Shown: positions 35,795 through 47,645 of the stretch, one piece after another
Layout: the number at the start of each line of letters is the position of its first letter
Position numbering within the stretch: the stretch's first letter is position 1
DNA from: Vibrio hyugaensis
GTDB lineage: Bacteria; Pseudomonadota; Gammaproteobacteria; Enterobacterales; Vibrionaceae
DNA length: 64,000 bases
Direction: 5' to 3'
Assembly: GCF_002906655.1 (NCBI RefSeq)
Contig: NZ_CP025794.1
Location: forward strand, 3,100,001 to 3,164,000
Notes under the pieces: model-generated
The model's database searches: none
Told to the model about the DNA's origin: nothing
The model's input: the letters and a program-made list of their open reading frames with translations, nothing else
Position numbers and translations under genes: made by a program

Positions 35795-37894
35795 ATGAAG
35801 TTAAGCCTGCCATTTGCAGATAAATTGCCAAAGATCCCACAGCGTTCCATGCCTGCCATTGGTGCGCCTGTTATGGTACTGGCCACCCTTGCGATGGTGG
35901 TTTTGCCTATTCCTGCGTTCCTGCTGGATTTATTCTTCACCTTTAACATCGCCTTAGCCATGGTGGTGTTGTTAGTGACCGTTTACACACGTCGTCCACT
36001 CGACTTTGCCGCATTCCCAACAGTACTGCTTATTGCAACTTTATTGCGCCTTGCATTGAACGTGGCGTCTACGCGTGTGGTACTACTTTACGGTCATGAA
36101 GGGGGCAACGCCGCTGGTAACGTAATCGAAGCCTTTGGTAACGTTGTGATTGGCGGTAACTACGCCGTGGGTTTGGTCGTATTCCTAATCTTGATGATCA
36201 TTAACTTTATGGTGGTTACCAAAGGTGCGGGTCGTATTTCTGAGGTGAGTGCTCGCTTCACTCTGGATGCCTTACCGGGTAAACAGATGGCGATCGACGC
36301 GGACTTGAATGCCGGTTTGATTGACCAAGACCAAGCACGCATACGCCGTTTTGAAGTGACCAAAGAAGCCGACTTCTACGGTTCAATGGATGGTGCGTCT
36401 AAGTTTGTTAAAGGCGATGCGATTGCCGGTATCTTAATCCTGTTCATCAACATCATCGGCGGTTTGTCGATTGGTATGGCACAGTATGGTTTGGGCTTCT
36501 CAGAAGCGATGCAAATCTACACCTTGCTGACCATCGGTGACGGCTTGGTGGCTCAAATTCCGTCGCTACTATTGTCTATCGCAGCCGCGATGATGGTAAC
36601 GCGTCAAAATACTGATGAAGACATGGGTGAACAGCTGATTTTCCAGATGTTCGACAACCCGAAAGCCCTCATGATCACCGCTGCCATTCTTGGTGTGATG
36701 GGTATCGTGCCGGGTATGCCGCATTTCTCGTTCTTGTCATTAGCCGCTGTTGCTGGTGGTGCTGCTTACTGGCTTGATAAGAAGCAAAAACAAAAAGCCA
36801 AAGAACCGGCCTTACCCGCCAAAGCGGAAGATGGCAGCGAACCCATTTCTCAACGCGAATTGTCATGGGACGATGTACAACCAGTCGATATAATCGGTCT
36901 GGAAGTGGGCTACCGTTTGATCCCATTGGTGGACCGAGACCAAGGTGGCGAACTGCTTGAGCGTGTGAAAGGCGTGCGTAAAAAGCTCTCTCAAGACTTC
37001 GGTTTCCTTATTCCTGCGGTTCATATCCGCGACAACCTAGAACTGACCCCAAACAGCTATCGTATTACCTTGATGGGCGTTGCTGTTGGTGAGGCCGAAA
37101 TTCGCCCTGACCAAGAGCTGGCAATCAACCCTGGTCAGGTTTATGGCATGATTGAAGGCGAACCAACCATGGACCCGGCATTCGGCCTTGAAGCGGTTTG
37201 GATTCGTGAAGAGCAACGTGAACACGCACAAGCGTTGGGTTATACCGTTGTTGACTCTTCAACCGTATTGGCGACGCACTTAAGCCAACTACTCACCAAC
37301 AACGCATCGCAGTTAATTGGTCACGAAGAAGTACAGAATCTGTTGGAGATGTTGGGACGCAGTGCTCCTAAGCTGGTGGAGAACTTTGTGCCTGACCAAC
37401 TTCAGCTTGGTGTGGTAGTAAAAGTGTTGCAAAACCTACTCAACGAAGCCATTCCAATTCGCGATATTCGAACTATAGTGCAGACCTTGGCCGAGTACTC
37501 AAGTAAGAGTCAAGAACCTGACATTTTAACTGCCGCTGTTCGTATCAGCTTGAAACGTCTAATTGTTCAAGAAATCAATGGTATAGAGCCAGAGCTGCCA
37601 GTGATAACACTGATTCCTGAACTGGAACAAATATTGCATCAAACCATGCAGGCATCAGGGGGCGAATCTGCAGGTATAGAGCCGGGATTAGCAGAGCGAC
37701 TTCAGTCCTCCTTGAGCCAAGCGACACAAGAACAAGAACTGAAAGGTGAGCCAGCGGTTCTACTGACATCTGGCGTATTGCGTTCCACACTGGCGAAGTT
37801 TGTTAAGAACACAATACCTAACCTCCGTGTACTTTCTTACCAAGAAATACCGGACGAAAAACAGATCAGAATTGTGCAAGCCGTGGGTAACTAA
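35795..37894 (+). CDS. flhA: Flagellar export gate protein FlhA
   Basis: A 699-residue FlhA: N-terminal half with eight predicted membrane segments, and a large cytoplasmic domain that forms the nonameric docking ring for chaperone-substrate complexes. The FHIPEP signature is clear (GRISEVSARFTLDALPGKQM, about residues 147-166), and the C-terminal domain starts about residue 355. Start ATG at 35795. It opens the operon that continues through flhF, flhG, fliA and chemotaxis. Confidence 0.96.
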   Translation: MKLSLPFADKLPKIPQRSMPAIGAPVMVLATLAMVVLPIPAFLLDLFFTFNIALAMVVLLVTVYTRRPLDFAAFPTVLLIATLLRLALNVASTRVVLLYGHEGGNAAGNVIEAFGNVVIGGNYAVGLVVFLILMIINFMVVTKGAGRISEVSARFTLDALPGKQMAIDADLNAGLIDQDQARIRRFEVTKEADFYGSMDGASKFVKGDAIAGILILFINIIGGLSIGMAQYGLGFSEAMQIYTLLTIGDGLVAQIPSLLLSIAAAMMVTRQNTDEDMGEQLIFQMFDNPKALMITAAILGVMGIVPGMPHFSFLSLAAVAGGAAYWLDKKQKQKAKEPALPAKAEDGSEPISQRELSWDDVQPVDIIGLEVGYRLIPLVDRDQGGELLERVKGVRKKLSQDFGFLIPAVHIRDNLELTPNSYRITLMGVAVGEAEIRPDQELAINPGQVYGMIEGEPTMDPAFGLEAVWIREEQREHAQALGYTVVDSSTVLATHLSQLLTNNASQLIGHEEVQNLLEMLGRSAPKLVENFVPDQLQLGVVVKVLQNLLNEAIPIRDIRTIVQTLAEYSSKSQEPDILTAAVRISLKRLIVQEINGIEPELPVITLIPELEQILHQTMQASGGESAGIEPGLAERLQSSLSQATQEQELKGEPAVLLTSGVLRSTLAKFVKNTIPNLRVLSYQEIPDEKQIRIVQAVGN

Positions 37895-37922
37895 TCCCGC
37901 GCATCATTAATGGATTCATAGT

Positions 37923-39434
37923 TTGAAGATTAAACGATTTTTTGCCAAAGACATGCGAACCGCACTGCTCCAAGTGAAAGAAGAACTTGGTGCAGAAGCC
38001 GTGATCATGTCGAATAAGAAAGTGGCGGGCGGTGTAGAGATTGTTGCAGCAATAGATGGCGAGTCTAACGCAGCCCCGACTTCGCAAGCGCACTCTCTTC
38101 CCAACCGTGGCGCAGCTCAACCAAATCGTTATAGCGAACCTCGTCAAACGTCGTCATCCACGGCTGAGCGTTATCAAGATCGCCGTCTAGATGAAGACAG
38201 AATCAGCCTAAACGCGAACAATGAAAAATCAGGCTCGATGACACAACGCTTCGCGAACATGCTCAAGCAATACAGTGGCGGTGCGGCCGAGTCTGATGAC
38301 CATGTGGCAGAGAACGAAGATTCTTTGTCTGCATTGCTGCAGCGCCAAAATAAGCACCGTGAAAGCTATAACCAAGAGAAGCCAGCGCCTTACCAACCAG
38401 ACTCGCCCTTGGCGAAGTTGATTGCCCAAGACAGCCGTTTTGAGCGTCCGACACCAAAGTTGGATCCAACCCGTTACGACCGTCGCCGTCCTTCGGATGA
38501 GCGCGACGACTCTGCGGATGAGTTGGAGAATATGCGTGAAGAGATGACGTCGATTCGCCGTCTGCTCGAACACCAAGTCTCTGGGTTGATGTGGCAAGAA
38601 GTTGAGCGCCGAGAGCCATTGCGCGCGATGTTGATTAAGCGTTTGGAACGCATGGGTGTTTCGCCTGAGCTTGCAGACCAAATGGCTTGCTACATTCCAG
38701 AAGATACCAAACCGGCACGAGCGTGGAAGGCATTGCTTTCTCTTGTAGCGGATCAAATCACAATTCCAAAGCAAGATATTTTGAAACGTGGTGGTGTCGT
38801 TGCGTTGCTTGGTCCAACAGGTGTGGGTAAAACCACGACTGTAGCCAAGCTTGCTGCACGTGCGGCGATGGAGTTTGGGGCCGACAATGTAGCCCTTGTG
38901 ACAACAGATACATATCGCATAGGTGCACATGAGCAGCTCTCAATTTACGGAAGAATTATGGGTTGTCCCGTAAGAGTTGCTAAAGATTCTAACGAGTTAG
39001 CCGATGTTATATATCAGCTACGAAGCAGAAGACTGATTTTGGTCGATACGGCAGGGATGGGGCAGCGAGACGTAAGGCTCTCTGAACAGCTCGATACGCT
39101 AATGCAAGAGAGTGGAGAAGTGATTCACAGCTACCTTGTTTTGCCGGCTACCGCACAACGTCGTGTTCTACAAGAAACACTGGATCATTTCCGACGCATT
39201 CCGTTGTCGGGCTGTATTTTGACTAAGCTTGATGAATCATTGAGCTTGGGTGAATTTATAAGCGTGGTGATTCAGAACGCGATGCCAGTGGCCTACATTG
39301 CCAATGGTCAGCGCGTGCCAGAAGACATTGTGATAGCACAACCAAAATACATGATTGCGAAAGCAAATGAACTGTTAGAGAAGTCGACAGAGAACGAACC
39401 TCACTTTTGGAACAGTGACAGCGAAGGACTCTAG
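37923..39434 (+). CDS. flhF: Polar flagellar SRP-like GTPase FlhF
   Basis: A 503-residue SRP-family GTPase that puts the flagellum at the cell pole. Domains: a basic N-terminus (KIKRFFAKDMRTALLQVKEELG), a long disordered B domain (about 50-220), an N domain, and the G domain with P-loop GPTGVGKTT (about 298-306) and G-motifs VTTDTYRIGAHEQL and LVDTAGMGQRD, TKLDE. The start codon is TTG at 37923; the ribosome site is weak. Together with FlhG it fixes one flagellum at one pole. Confidence 0.94.
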   Translation: MKIKRFFAKDMRTALLQVKEELGAEAVIMSNKKVAGGVEIVAAIDGESNAAPTSQAHSLPNRGAAQPNRYSEPRQTSSSTAERYQDRRLDEDRISLNANNEKSGSMTQRFANMLKQYSGGAAESDDHVAENEDSLSALLQRQNKHRESYNQEKPAPYQPDSPLAKLIAQDSRFERPTPKLDPTRYDRRRPSDERDDSADELENMREEMTSIRRLLEHQVSGLMWQEVERREPLRAMLIKRLERMGVSPELADQMACYIPEDTKPARAWKALLSLVADQITIPKQDILKRGGVVALLGPTGVGKTTTVAKLAARAAMEFGADNVALVTTDTYRIGAHEQLSIYGRIMGCPVRVAKDSNELADVIYQLRSRRLILVDTAGMGQRDVRLSEQLDTLMQESGEVIHSYLVLPATAQRRVLQETLDHFRRIPLSGCILTKLDESLSLGEFISVVIQNAMPVAYIANGQRVPEDIVIAQPKYMIAKANELLEKSTENEPHFWNSDSEGL

Positions 39435-39448
39435 GGCGGCGGACTACT

Positions 39449-40336
39449 ATGACTGAGAATATGATACACGATCAAGCAAGCGGCCTCCGTCGCTTAACAC
39501 AACCATCATTGACTAAAGTAATTGCTGTTACTGGCGGCAAAGGTGGTGTGGGTAAATCAAACGTAACACTGGGTCTGGCGATTTGTATGGCTCGCCAAGG
39601 CAAGAAGGTGATGGTTCTCGATGCTGACCTAGGTCTAGCCAATGTGGACGTTATGCTCGGAATCCGTTCAAAACGTAACCTAGGGCATGTCCTCTCGGGT
39701 GAATGTGAGCTAAAAGATGCGATTGTTGAAGGCCCTTATGGTATAAAGATAATCCCTGCAACTTCTGGCACACAAAGCATGACCGAGCTATCTCCTGCTC
39801 AACATGCTGGACTCATCCGTGCATTTGGTAGTCTTGAAGATGAAATGGACGTATTGCTGATTGATACAGCAGCGGGCATTTCCGACATGGTGATTAGTTT
39901 TTCACGAGCAGCTCAAGATGTTGTGGTTGTGGTTTGCGATGAGCCGACTTCCATCACAGATGCCTACGCATTAATCAAGCTGTTGAGTAAGGAACACCAG
40001 GTCCAACGCTTCAAAGTTGTTGCAAATATGGTCAGAAGCTACCGTGAAGGCAGAGAATTATTCGCAAAGTTGACACTAGTCACAGAGCGCTTCTTGAATG
40101 TCAGCCTTGAACTCGTAGCATGTATTCCATTAGATGATAAAGTACGACAAGCCGTTAAACGACAAAAGATCGTTGTGGATGCATTCCCTCGTTCTCCAGC
40201 GGCTTTAGCAATCAGCTCATTAGCGAATAAAGCACTAACGTGGCCACTGCCGAAAACACCAAGTGGACACTTAGAATTTTTTGTAGAAAGATTGCTAAAT
40301 CGTACCGAATTCACAGAGGACCCTTTTGGTGAATAA
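39449..40336 (+). CDS. flhG: Flagellar number regulator FlhG (FleN, MinD-like ATPase)
   Basis: A 295-residue MinD/ParA-type ATPase that limits flagellar number. The deviant Walker A is GGKGGVGKSNV (Lys31 to Ser37). The N-terminal DQASGLR (residues 8-14) is the conserved DQAxxLR motif known to stimulate the GTPase of FlhF. Homologues also antagonise FlrA/FleQ. Its end overlaps the fliA start by 8 bp. Confidence 0.94.
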   Translation: MTENMIHDQASGLRRLTQPSLTKVIAVTGGKGGVGKSNVTLGLAICMARQGKKVMVLDADLGLANVDVMLGIRSKRNLGHVLSGECELKDAIVEGPYGIKIIPATSGTQSMTELSPAQHAGLIRAFGSLEDEMDVLLIDTAAGISDMVISFSRAAQDVVVVVCDEPTSITDAYALIKLLSKEHQVQRFKVVANMVRSYREGRELFAKLTLVTERFLNVSLELVACIPLDDKVRQAVKRQKIVVDAFPRSPAALAISSLANKALTWPLPKTPSGHLEFFVERLLNRTEFTEDPFGE

Positions 40337-41063
40337 AGCGATTACCTATGACCAACATGGCAAGTTTAATAGCCAGCAGGCGTTCATTGAACGTTATTCT
40401 GTGTTGGTCAAGCGTATTGCTCACCACCTGTTAGGCCGTTTGCCGCCGAGTGTTCAGGTAGAGGATTTAATTCAGGCCGGTATGATCGGCCTTATCGAAG
40501 CTCAGCAGAATTATGATGGTTCTAAAGGTGCGAGCTTTGAAACTTATGCAGGTATCCGCATTCGTGGTGCAATGTTAGATGACATTCGCAAAGGCGACTG
40601 GGTACCTCGTTCTGTTCATAAAAACAATCGTGAAATTAACCAAGCGGTAGCGGAGCTGGAAGGCATTCTAAATCGCGACCCGTCTGACTCTGAAGTCGCA
40701 GCACACCTTGGTATGACGTTAGATCAATACCATAGTGCACTGACCGACATAAACTGTTCAAGGTTAGTGGGCATTGAGGATTTAGGCGTCTCTGATGATG
40801 TGATTTCACCCGCGGATGAAACCGATGACAGCAACCCGTTTAAGGGCGTAGCTGATGAATCGTTTCGAAAAGCACTGGTTGAATCAATAAAACAGCTTCC
40901 AGAGCGTGAAGCTTTGGTACTTTCGCTTTATTATGACGAAGAACTCAATTTGAAAGAGATTGGCGATGTGTTGGGCGTGAGCGAATCTCGCGTAAGCCAA
41001 ATACTGAGTCAAGCGATGCAACGTTTACGCACCAAGCTCAGTGCGTGGACACAAAATGACTAA
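40329..41063 (+). CDS. fliA: Flagellar sigma-28 factor FliA
   Basis: A 244-residue sigma factor for late flagellar genes. Region 2 (VKRIAHHLLGRLPPSVQVEDLIQAGMIGLIEAQQNYD, in part), region 3 and the region 4 helix-turn-helix (LKEIGDVLGVSESRVSQILSQAMQRLR) are all present. I chose GTG at 40329, 7 bp after AGAGGA; a TTG one codon before is possible. Its expected promoters are seen before flaF, flaB and flaA. Confidence 0.95.
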   Translation: MNKAITYDQHGKFNSQQAFIERYSVLVKRIAHHLLGRLPPSVQVEDLIQAGMIGLIEAQQNYDGSKGASFETYAGIRIRGAMLDDIRKGDWVPRSVHKNNREINQAVAELEGILNRDPSDSEVAAHLGMTLDQYHSALTDINCSRLVGIEDLGVSDDVISPADETDDSNPFKGVADESFRKALVESIKQLPEREALVLSLYYDEELNLKEIGDVLGVSESRVSQILSQAMQRLRTKLSAWTQND

Positions 41064-41096
41064 ACACACTGATTTTACGATTCAGTGGAGGCAATT

Positions 41097-41477
41097 TTGA
41101 ATAAAAACATGAAGATCCTTATTGTTGACGATTTCTCAACAATGCGCCGTATTGTTAAAAACCTGCTTCGTGACTTGGGTTTCAATAACACTCAAGAAGC
41201 GGACGACGGTTTAACTGCATTACCAATGCTGAAAAAAGGTGACTTCGATTTTGTTGTAACTGACTGGAATATGCCAGGTATGCAAGGCATCGACTTGCTT
41301 AAACACATCCGTGCAGATGCAGAATTAAAGCACCTTCCTGTTCTTATGATCACAGCAGAAGCTAAGCGTGAGCAGATCATTGAAGCAGCACAAGCAGGCG
41401 TTAACGGCTACATCGTTAAGCCATTTACTGCTGCAACACTAAAAGAAAAATTAGATAAAATTTTCGAACGTTTATAA
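41097..41477 (+). CDS. cheY: Chemotaxis response regulator CheY
   Basis: A 126-residue single-domain receiver. The acidic pocket is D11/D12 (LIVDDF), the phosphorylated residue is Asp56 ([10 protein letters not shown]), and the switch residues are Thr in MITAEAK and Lys in IVKPFTA. When phosphorylated by CheA it binds FliM and changes rotation. The start is TTG at 41097, 5 bp after GGAGG; an ATG four codons later (MKILIVDD) would sit too far from that site. Confidence 0.95.
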   Translation: MNKNMKILIVDDFSTMRRIVKNLLRDLGFNNTQEADDGLTALPMLKKGDFDFVVTDWNMPGMQGIDLLKHIRADAELKHLPVLMITAEAKREQIIEAAQAGVNGYIVKPFTAATLKEKLDKIFERL

Positions 41478-41596
41478 CTCTCTCTTTTTCTTTGTTATTC
41501 GAGTCATCACTCCTAATACCTAATACAAAAGGGTGGCTCGGTTGACGCTCAAAAAAGCGAAAGAAAGCACTAAACGTAAAAAAGGGTCTATTCAGG

Positions 41597-42337
41597 ATGA
41601 TCTCACTAGAGCAGGCGAAGTCGCTCGTTCAGATGCTAGAAAGCGGGGAACAGGACCAAGCTAACACGCTTGTTGCCTCGATATATGAAGGCGACGGGAA
41701 TCCGATGCTTAAAGAAATCGGAACATTAACCCGTGACCTTCATGATTCACTTAAGCAGTTCAACCTCGATCAACGCATGACAGAAATTGCAAAAGCCGAG
41801 ATACCGGATGCAAGAGACCGTCTGCAATATGTGATTGATAAAACTGAACTGGCAGCAAACAAAACGATGGATGCGGTTGAGTGCTGTTTACCTATCGCCG
41901 ATAACCTGCATGAGTGCCTTCAACAAGTTCGACCTCAGTGGAACGAACTCATGCACGGACGCATTGAATTAAGCGATTTCAAAACACTTTGTCACCGTAT
42001 CGATGAACTGTTAGTTCAAGTCGAAGGTGACAGTACTGAATTGCGTGGTCAACTGACCGAAATTCTTATGGCACAGGACTTCCAAGACTTAACGGGTCAA
42101 ATTATTCGCCGTGTGATCACGCTTTCTAATGAAGTGGAAGATCGCTTGGTTGAGATCTTGACCGTCTTTTCTGCAAATAAACCAGAAGAACAGACTCAAG
42201 TTTTGCCAGAACCGCCAGATAAAAAGATTAAGCAATCAAGCGAAGCTGAAGGCCCTATTCTGAATCCGGAACTTAGGGAAGATGCGGTTTCATCGCAGGA
42301 CGAAGTCGACGATTTGTTGTCCAGTCTTGGATTTTAA
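41597..42337 (+). CDS. cheZ: CheY-P phosphatase CheZ
   Basis: A 246-residue CheZ. The catalytic helix MAQDFQDLTGQIIRRVI (catalytic Gln) and the C-terminal CheY-docking tail SQDEVDDLLSSLGF are conserved, joined by an acidic linker. It dephosphorylates CheY-P. The ATG at 41597 has CAGG directly in front, with no better ribosome site nearby, and an in-frame stop lies 51 bp upstream, so the start is somewhat uncertain. Confidence 0.94.
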   Translation: MISLEQAKSLVQMLESGEQDQANTLVASIYEGDGNPMLKEIGTLTRDLHDSLKQFNLDQRMTEIAKAEIPDARDRLQYVIDKTELAANKTMDAVECCLPIADNLHECLQQVRPQWNELMHGRIELSDFKTLCHRIDELLVQVEGDSTELRGQLTEILMAQDFQDLTGQIIRRVITLSNEVEDRLVEILTVFSANKPEEQTQVLPEPPDKKIKQSSEAEGPILNPELREDAVSSQDEVDDLLSSLGF

Positions 42338-42346
42338 AGGTAACGT

Positions 42347-44584
42347 ATGAGCTACGATTTAGACGAAGATATTCTTCAGGACTTTCTCATTGAGGCTGGA
42401 GAAATCCTAGAGCTGCTGTCTGAGCAGCTGGTTGAACTGGAAAATAACCCAGAAGACAAAGATCTCCTAAACGCGATTTTCCGCGGCTTCCACACCGTAA
42501 AAGGTGGTGCTGGTTTCCTATCATTAGCAGAGCTGGTTGACACTTGTCACGGTGCTGAGAACGTGTTTGACGTGTTAAGAAACGGTCAACGTTCTGTATC
42601 GCCAAGCTTGATGGACACCATGCTAAAAGCGCTGGATACAGTCAATACGCAATTCCAAGCGGTGCAAGATCGTGAGCCACTAGATGCGGCAGATCCAGCA
42701 TTGTTGGAAGAGCTTCACCGTTTGTGCAAGCCAGAGTCAGAAGACGAGGTTGTTACGGTCGCAGAAGCACCAGTTGCAACGCCAGAGATTCCTGAACCTG
42801 CTATCGAGCAGCCTGCTGTGCCAGTAGAGGCAAGCTCTGCTCCAGTGAGTGTTGGTTCCGTGGATGAAATTACTCAAGACGAGTTCGAGAAACTGCTTGA
42901 TGAACTGCACGGCAAAGGCTCAGCACCAGGTGCATTGACGCCTGTACCGGCAGCTCCTGCAACGCCTACTCAAGCGAATGCTCCGGCAACCGATAGCGGT
43001 GATATTACTGACGATGAGTTCGAGAGGTTACTCGACGAGCTACATGGTGTTGGTAAGAGCCCATCTGCTTCTGAAATTGCTCCAGTTGAGCCGCCAAAAG
43101 CGGCAGAACCTGCTGCACTAGCCGGCTCTGCATTTTCGAACGACAGCGATTTGATGACGGATGAAGAGTTTGAAAAACTCCTCGACGAATTGCATGGTTC
43201 AGGCAAAGGTCCTTCTCTTGAAGAGCTCGATTTTGCGACTAAGCCTGCATCAGCAAACGTTGTTCCAGAAGCGCCAAAAGCGGAACCCGCTCCGGCTCCT
43301 CAACCTGCACCTGTTGCTGCCGCTCCTGCTCCGGCTCCAAAACCGGAAGCTAAGCCTCTTGCAGTAAAAGAAGAAGCGAAAGCACCAGCAGTTAAGAAAC
43401 CTCAAGCAGAAGCGACAGTACGTGTTGATACATCAACACTAGACACCATCATGAATATGGTCGGTGAACTTGTACTGGTTCGTAACCGTCTACTGAGTCT
43501 TGGTTTGAACAGCAACGACGAAGAAATGTCAAAAGCGGTTGCTAACCTAGACGTTGTTACCGCAGACCTTCAAGGTGCGGTGATGAAAACGCGTATGCAA
43601 CCGATCAAGAAAGTGTTTGGTCGCTTCCCACGTGTTGTTCGTGACTTGGCGCGTAACCTGAATAAAGACATCGTGCTTGAAATGCGCGGTGAAGAAACCG
43701 ACCTAGATAAAAACCTGGTAGAAGCGCTTGCGGATCCATTGATCCACTTGGTGCGTAACTCGGTTGACCACGGCATTGAAATGCCAAACGACCGCGCGAA
43801 AGCAGGTAAATCTCGTACTGGTAAAGTTATCCTATCTGCGTCACAAGAAGGCGATCATATCGAACTGGCTATCGTTGATGATGGCGGTGGTATGGATCCG
43901 AACAAACTTCGTGGTATCGCCGTGAAACGCGGCATGATGGACGAAGATGCTGCAGCGCGTCTGTCTGACAAAGAGTGTTTCAATTTGATCTTTGCTCCTG
44001 GTTTCTCAAGCAAAGATAAGATTTCTGATATCTCAGGTCGTGGTGTTGGTATGGACGTGGTAAAAACCGCGATCAATACACTAAACGGCTCTATCGATAT
44101 TGACTCTGAATTAGGTAAGGGTACGAAGATTACGATCAAAGTACCGCTGACACTGGCAATTCTACCGACGCTAATGGTTGGCGTTGGCGGTCACCCATTT
44201 GCACTACCTTTGGCTTCCGTTAACGAGATCTTCCACTTAGATCTTAGCCGCACGAATGTGGTAGATGGCCAGCTGACGATCATCGTACGTGATAAATCTA
44301 TTCCACTGTTTTACTTGCAGAACTGGTTGGCTTCTAAGTCTCCACGAGTACAAGAACGTACGGGGCACGGTCATGTTGTTATCGTACAGATCGGCAGCCA
44401 ACGTGTTGGTTTCGTGGTGGATACGCTTATCGGCCAAGAAGAAGTGGTTATCAAGCCATTAGACAATCTATTGCAAGGCACGCCAGGTATGGCAGGTGCG
44501 ACTATCACCAGTGATGGCCACATCGCATTGATTCTTGATGTGCCAGACCTACTTAAGCAATATGCTGCGGCTTCACGCATTTAA
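42347..44584 (+). CDS. cheA: Chemotaxis histidine kinase CheA
   Basis: A 745-residue CheA. P1 carries the phosphorylated His49 ([14 protein letters not shown]). A long Pro/Ala/Glu-rich linker (about 135-365) replaces or hides the usual P2 and holds three copies of a motif of the form xTxxEFExLLDELHGxG at residues 175-191, 220-236 and 270-286. P3 dimerisation ([21 protein letters not shown]3 start), P4 kinase ([21 protein letters not shown]) and P5 CheW-like domains follow. In vibrios the linker includes the region that binds ParP and ParC. Starts 9 bp after cheZ. Confidence 0.95.
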   Translation: MSYDLDEDILQDFLIEAGEILELLSEQLVELENNPEDKDLLNAIFRGFHTVKGGAGFLSLAELVDTCHGAENVFDVLRNGQRSVSPSLMDTMLKALDTVNTQFQAVQDREPLDAADPALLEELHRLCKPESEDEVVTVAEAPVATPEIPEPAIEQPAVPVEASSAPVSVGSVDEITQDEFEKLLDELHGKGSAPGALTPVPAAPATPTQANAPATDSGDITDDEFERLLDELHGVGKSPSASEIAPVEPPKAAEPAALAGSAFSNDSDLMTDEEFEKLLDELHGSGKGPSLEELDFATKPASANVVPEAPKAEPAPAPQPAPVAAAPAPAPKPEAKPLAVKEEAKAPAVKKPQAEATVRVDTSTLDTIMNMVGELVLVRNRLLSLGLNSNDEEMSKAVANLDVVTADLQGAVMKTRMQPIKKVFGRFPRVVRDLARNLNKDIVLEMRGEETDLDKNLVEALADPLIHLVRNSVDHGIEMPNDRAKAGKSRTGKVILSASQEGDHIELAIVDDGGGMDPNKLRGIAVKRGMMDEDAAARLSDKECFNLIFAPGFSSKDKISDISGRGVGMDVVKTAINTLNGSIDIDSELGKGTKITIKVPLTLAILPTLMVGVGGHPFALPLASVNEIFHLDLSRTNVVDGQLTIIVRDKSIPLFYLQNWLASKSPRVQERTGHGHVVIVQIGSQRVGFVVDTLIGQEEVVIKPLDNLLQGTPGMAGATITSDGHIALILDVPDLLKQYAAASRI

Positions 44585-44613
44585 GCGAAGCTGGGGTTTA
44601 TAAAAGGAATAAA

Positions 44614-45729
44614 ATGGCGATTAAAGTACTAGTCGTTGATGATTCGAGTTTTTTCCGTCGTCGCGTAAGCGAAATCATCAACTCAGAATCGCGCCTAGAA
44701 GTGATTGATGTTGCGGTTAACGGCAGAGAAGCGGTGGAAAAAGCCAAATCTCTCAAGCCTGACGTCATCACGATGGATATTGAAATGCCAGTCATGGATG
44801 GTATTACTGCCGTTCGTGAAATCATGGCTGCGTCTCCTACGCCAATCCTGATGTTTTCGTCCCTGACGCATGATGGGGCGAGAGCGACACTTGATGCACT
44901 AGACGCTGGTGCGTTGGATTTCTTACCGAAGAAATTCGAAGACATCGCACGTAATCGCGATGAAGCGGTATCGCTGCTCCAACAACGTGTGATCCAAATC
45001 GCTTCCAAGCGTGCGTTTATGCGCCGTCCTAGTGCGAAACCAGCGGTGACAACGGCTAATTCGACAACACGTCCTTTAGCATCTCGTGCGGCTACGCCAA
45101 TAGCATCTGCGCCAAATCGCTCTATGGCAGCGAAATTCCGTGCGTCTGGTAAGAAGTATCAGTTAACGGCTATTGGTACTTCAACCGGTGGCCCTGTTGC
45201 GCTGCAAAAAATTCTAACTCGCTTACCTGTAAACTATCCGCACCCAATCGTGCTTATCCAACATATGCCAGCGACTTTTACTGCGGCGTTTGCGAGTCGT
45301 TTAAACACGCTATGCAAAATCCAAGTGAAAGAAGCGCAAGATGGTGATGTGTTGCAAGCTGGCGTTGCTTATCTTGCCCCAGGCGGTAAACAGATGATGG
45401 TTGATGGTCGTGCTGGTGCTGCTCGTCTTCGTATTATCGATGGTGGCGACCGTATGAATTACAAACCTTGTGTCGACGTAACGTTTGGCTCGGCGGCAAA
45501 AGTCTACGGCGACAAAGTCTTGTCGATGGTACTGACTGGTATGGGTGCTGATGGTCGTGAAGGTGCGCGTATGCTGAAATCGGCTGGCTCAACTATTTGG
45601 GCTCAAGACGAAGAAAGCTGCGTCGTCTACGGCATGCCTCAAGCGGTTGCGAAAGCGGGTATATCCACTGAAGATTTACCTCTCGACCGTATTGCTGAGC
45701 GCATGCTGGTCGAAGTCGGCTTAGCGTAG
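44614..45729 (+). CDS. cheB: Chemotaxis protein-glutamate methylesterase CheB
   Basis: A 371-residue two-domain protein: N-terminal receiver ([16 protein letters not shown]; phosphorylated Asp in [12 protein letters not shown]), a linker rich in Ser/Thr/Ala, and the C-terminal esterase/deamidase domain with the catalytic Ser ([10 protein letters not shown]), His (IQHMP) and Asp ([11 protein letters not shown]). It demethylates receptors. The ATG follows AAAGGAA. Confidence 0.95.
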   Translation: MAIKVLVVDDSSFFRRRVSEIINSESRLEVIDVAVNGREAVEKAKSLKPDVITMDIEMPVMDGITAVREIMAASPTPILMFSSLTHDGARATLDALDAGALDFLPKKFEDIARNRDEAVSLLQQRVIQIASKRAFMRRPSAKPAVTTANSTTRPLASRAATPIASAPNRSMAAKFRASGKKYQLTAIGTSTGGPVALQKILTRLPVNYPHPIVLIQHMPATFTAAFASRLNTLCKIQVKEAQDGDVLQAGVAYLAPGGKQMMVDGRAGAARLRIIDGGDRMNYKPCVDVTFGSAAKVYGDKVLSMVLTGMGADGREGARMLKSAGSTIWAQDEESCVVYGMPQAVAKAGISTEDLPLDRIAERMLVEVGLA

Positions 45730-45737
45730 GAAAAATC

Positions 45738-46506
45738 ATGATCGTTTGGAGTGTAGCGAACCAAAAAGGTGGGGTAGGCAAAACGACATCAACCGTGACG
45801 TTAGCAGGCCTATTAAGCCAAAAAGGCCATCGTGTCTTAATGGTGGATACGGACCCACATGCGTCACTGACCACGTACCTTGGTTATGATCCTGATGCTG
45901 TGACGTCGAGCTTGTTCGACCTTTTTCAGCTCAAGGCGTTTACTCGTGAGACGGTAAAACCGTTGATCGTAGAAACGGATCTTGACGGCATGGACATTAT
46001 CCCTGCGCACATGTCATTAGCCACGCTCGACCGTGTAATGGGTAACCGCAGCGGAATGGGGTTGATCTTAAAGCGAGCTCTACAAGCCGTTGCTCAAGAT
46101 TATGATTATGTGTTGATCGACTGTCCGCCAATTCTTGGTGTGATGATGGTGAACGCACTAGCAGCGAGTGATCGCATTTTAATTCCGGTACAGACTGAAT
46201 TTTTGGCCATGAAAGGTTTAGAGCGCATGATTCGCACGTTAACCATCATGCAAAAGTCTCGTCCGGGCGGATTCAAAGTGACTATCGTGCCGACTATGTA
46301 CGATAAGCGCACGAAAGCTTCGTTGCAGACGTTAACACAGCTGAAAAAGGATTATCCGAATCAGGTGTGGACCTCAGCGGTGCCGATTGACACGAAATTC
46401 CGTGATGCAAGCTTGAAGCATCTGCCAGCATCGCATTTTGCTTCTGGTAGCCGTGGCGTGTTTGCATACAAGCAACTGCTAATTTACTTGGAGAGGCTAG
46501 CGTTCG

Positions 46507-46517
<11 letters not shown>
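45738..46517 (+). CDS. parC: ParA-like ATPase ParC, positions chemotaxis arrays
   Basis: A 259-residue ParA-family ATPase with deviant Walker A KGGVGKTT (about 10-17) and DTDPHASLTTYLGY. Known in V. cholerae and V. parahaemolyticus: ParC localises to the old pole and recruits chemotaxis arrays so that each daughter inherits one. It is not a chromosome or plasmid partition gene: no parB lies beside it, and it sits between cheB and parP. It overlaps parP by 11 bp. Confidence 0.92.
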
Positions 46518-47610
<1,093 letters not shown>

Positions 47611-47645
47611 ATTTTGGTCGGGAACGACATTAACGAGGATTAACT

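Noticed and set aside
38229..38930. Reverse-strand frame of 233 codons inside flhF
   Set aside because: It lies fully antisense to the well-supported flhF coding sequence, is Cys/Arg/His-rich with no recognisable domain and has no context; it is a codon-bias shadow.
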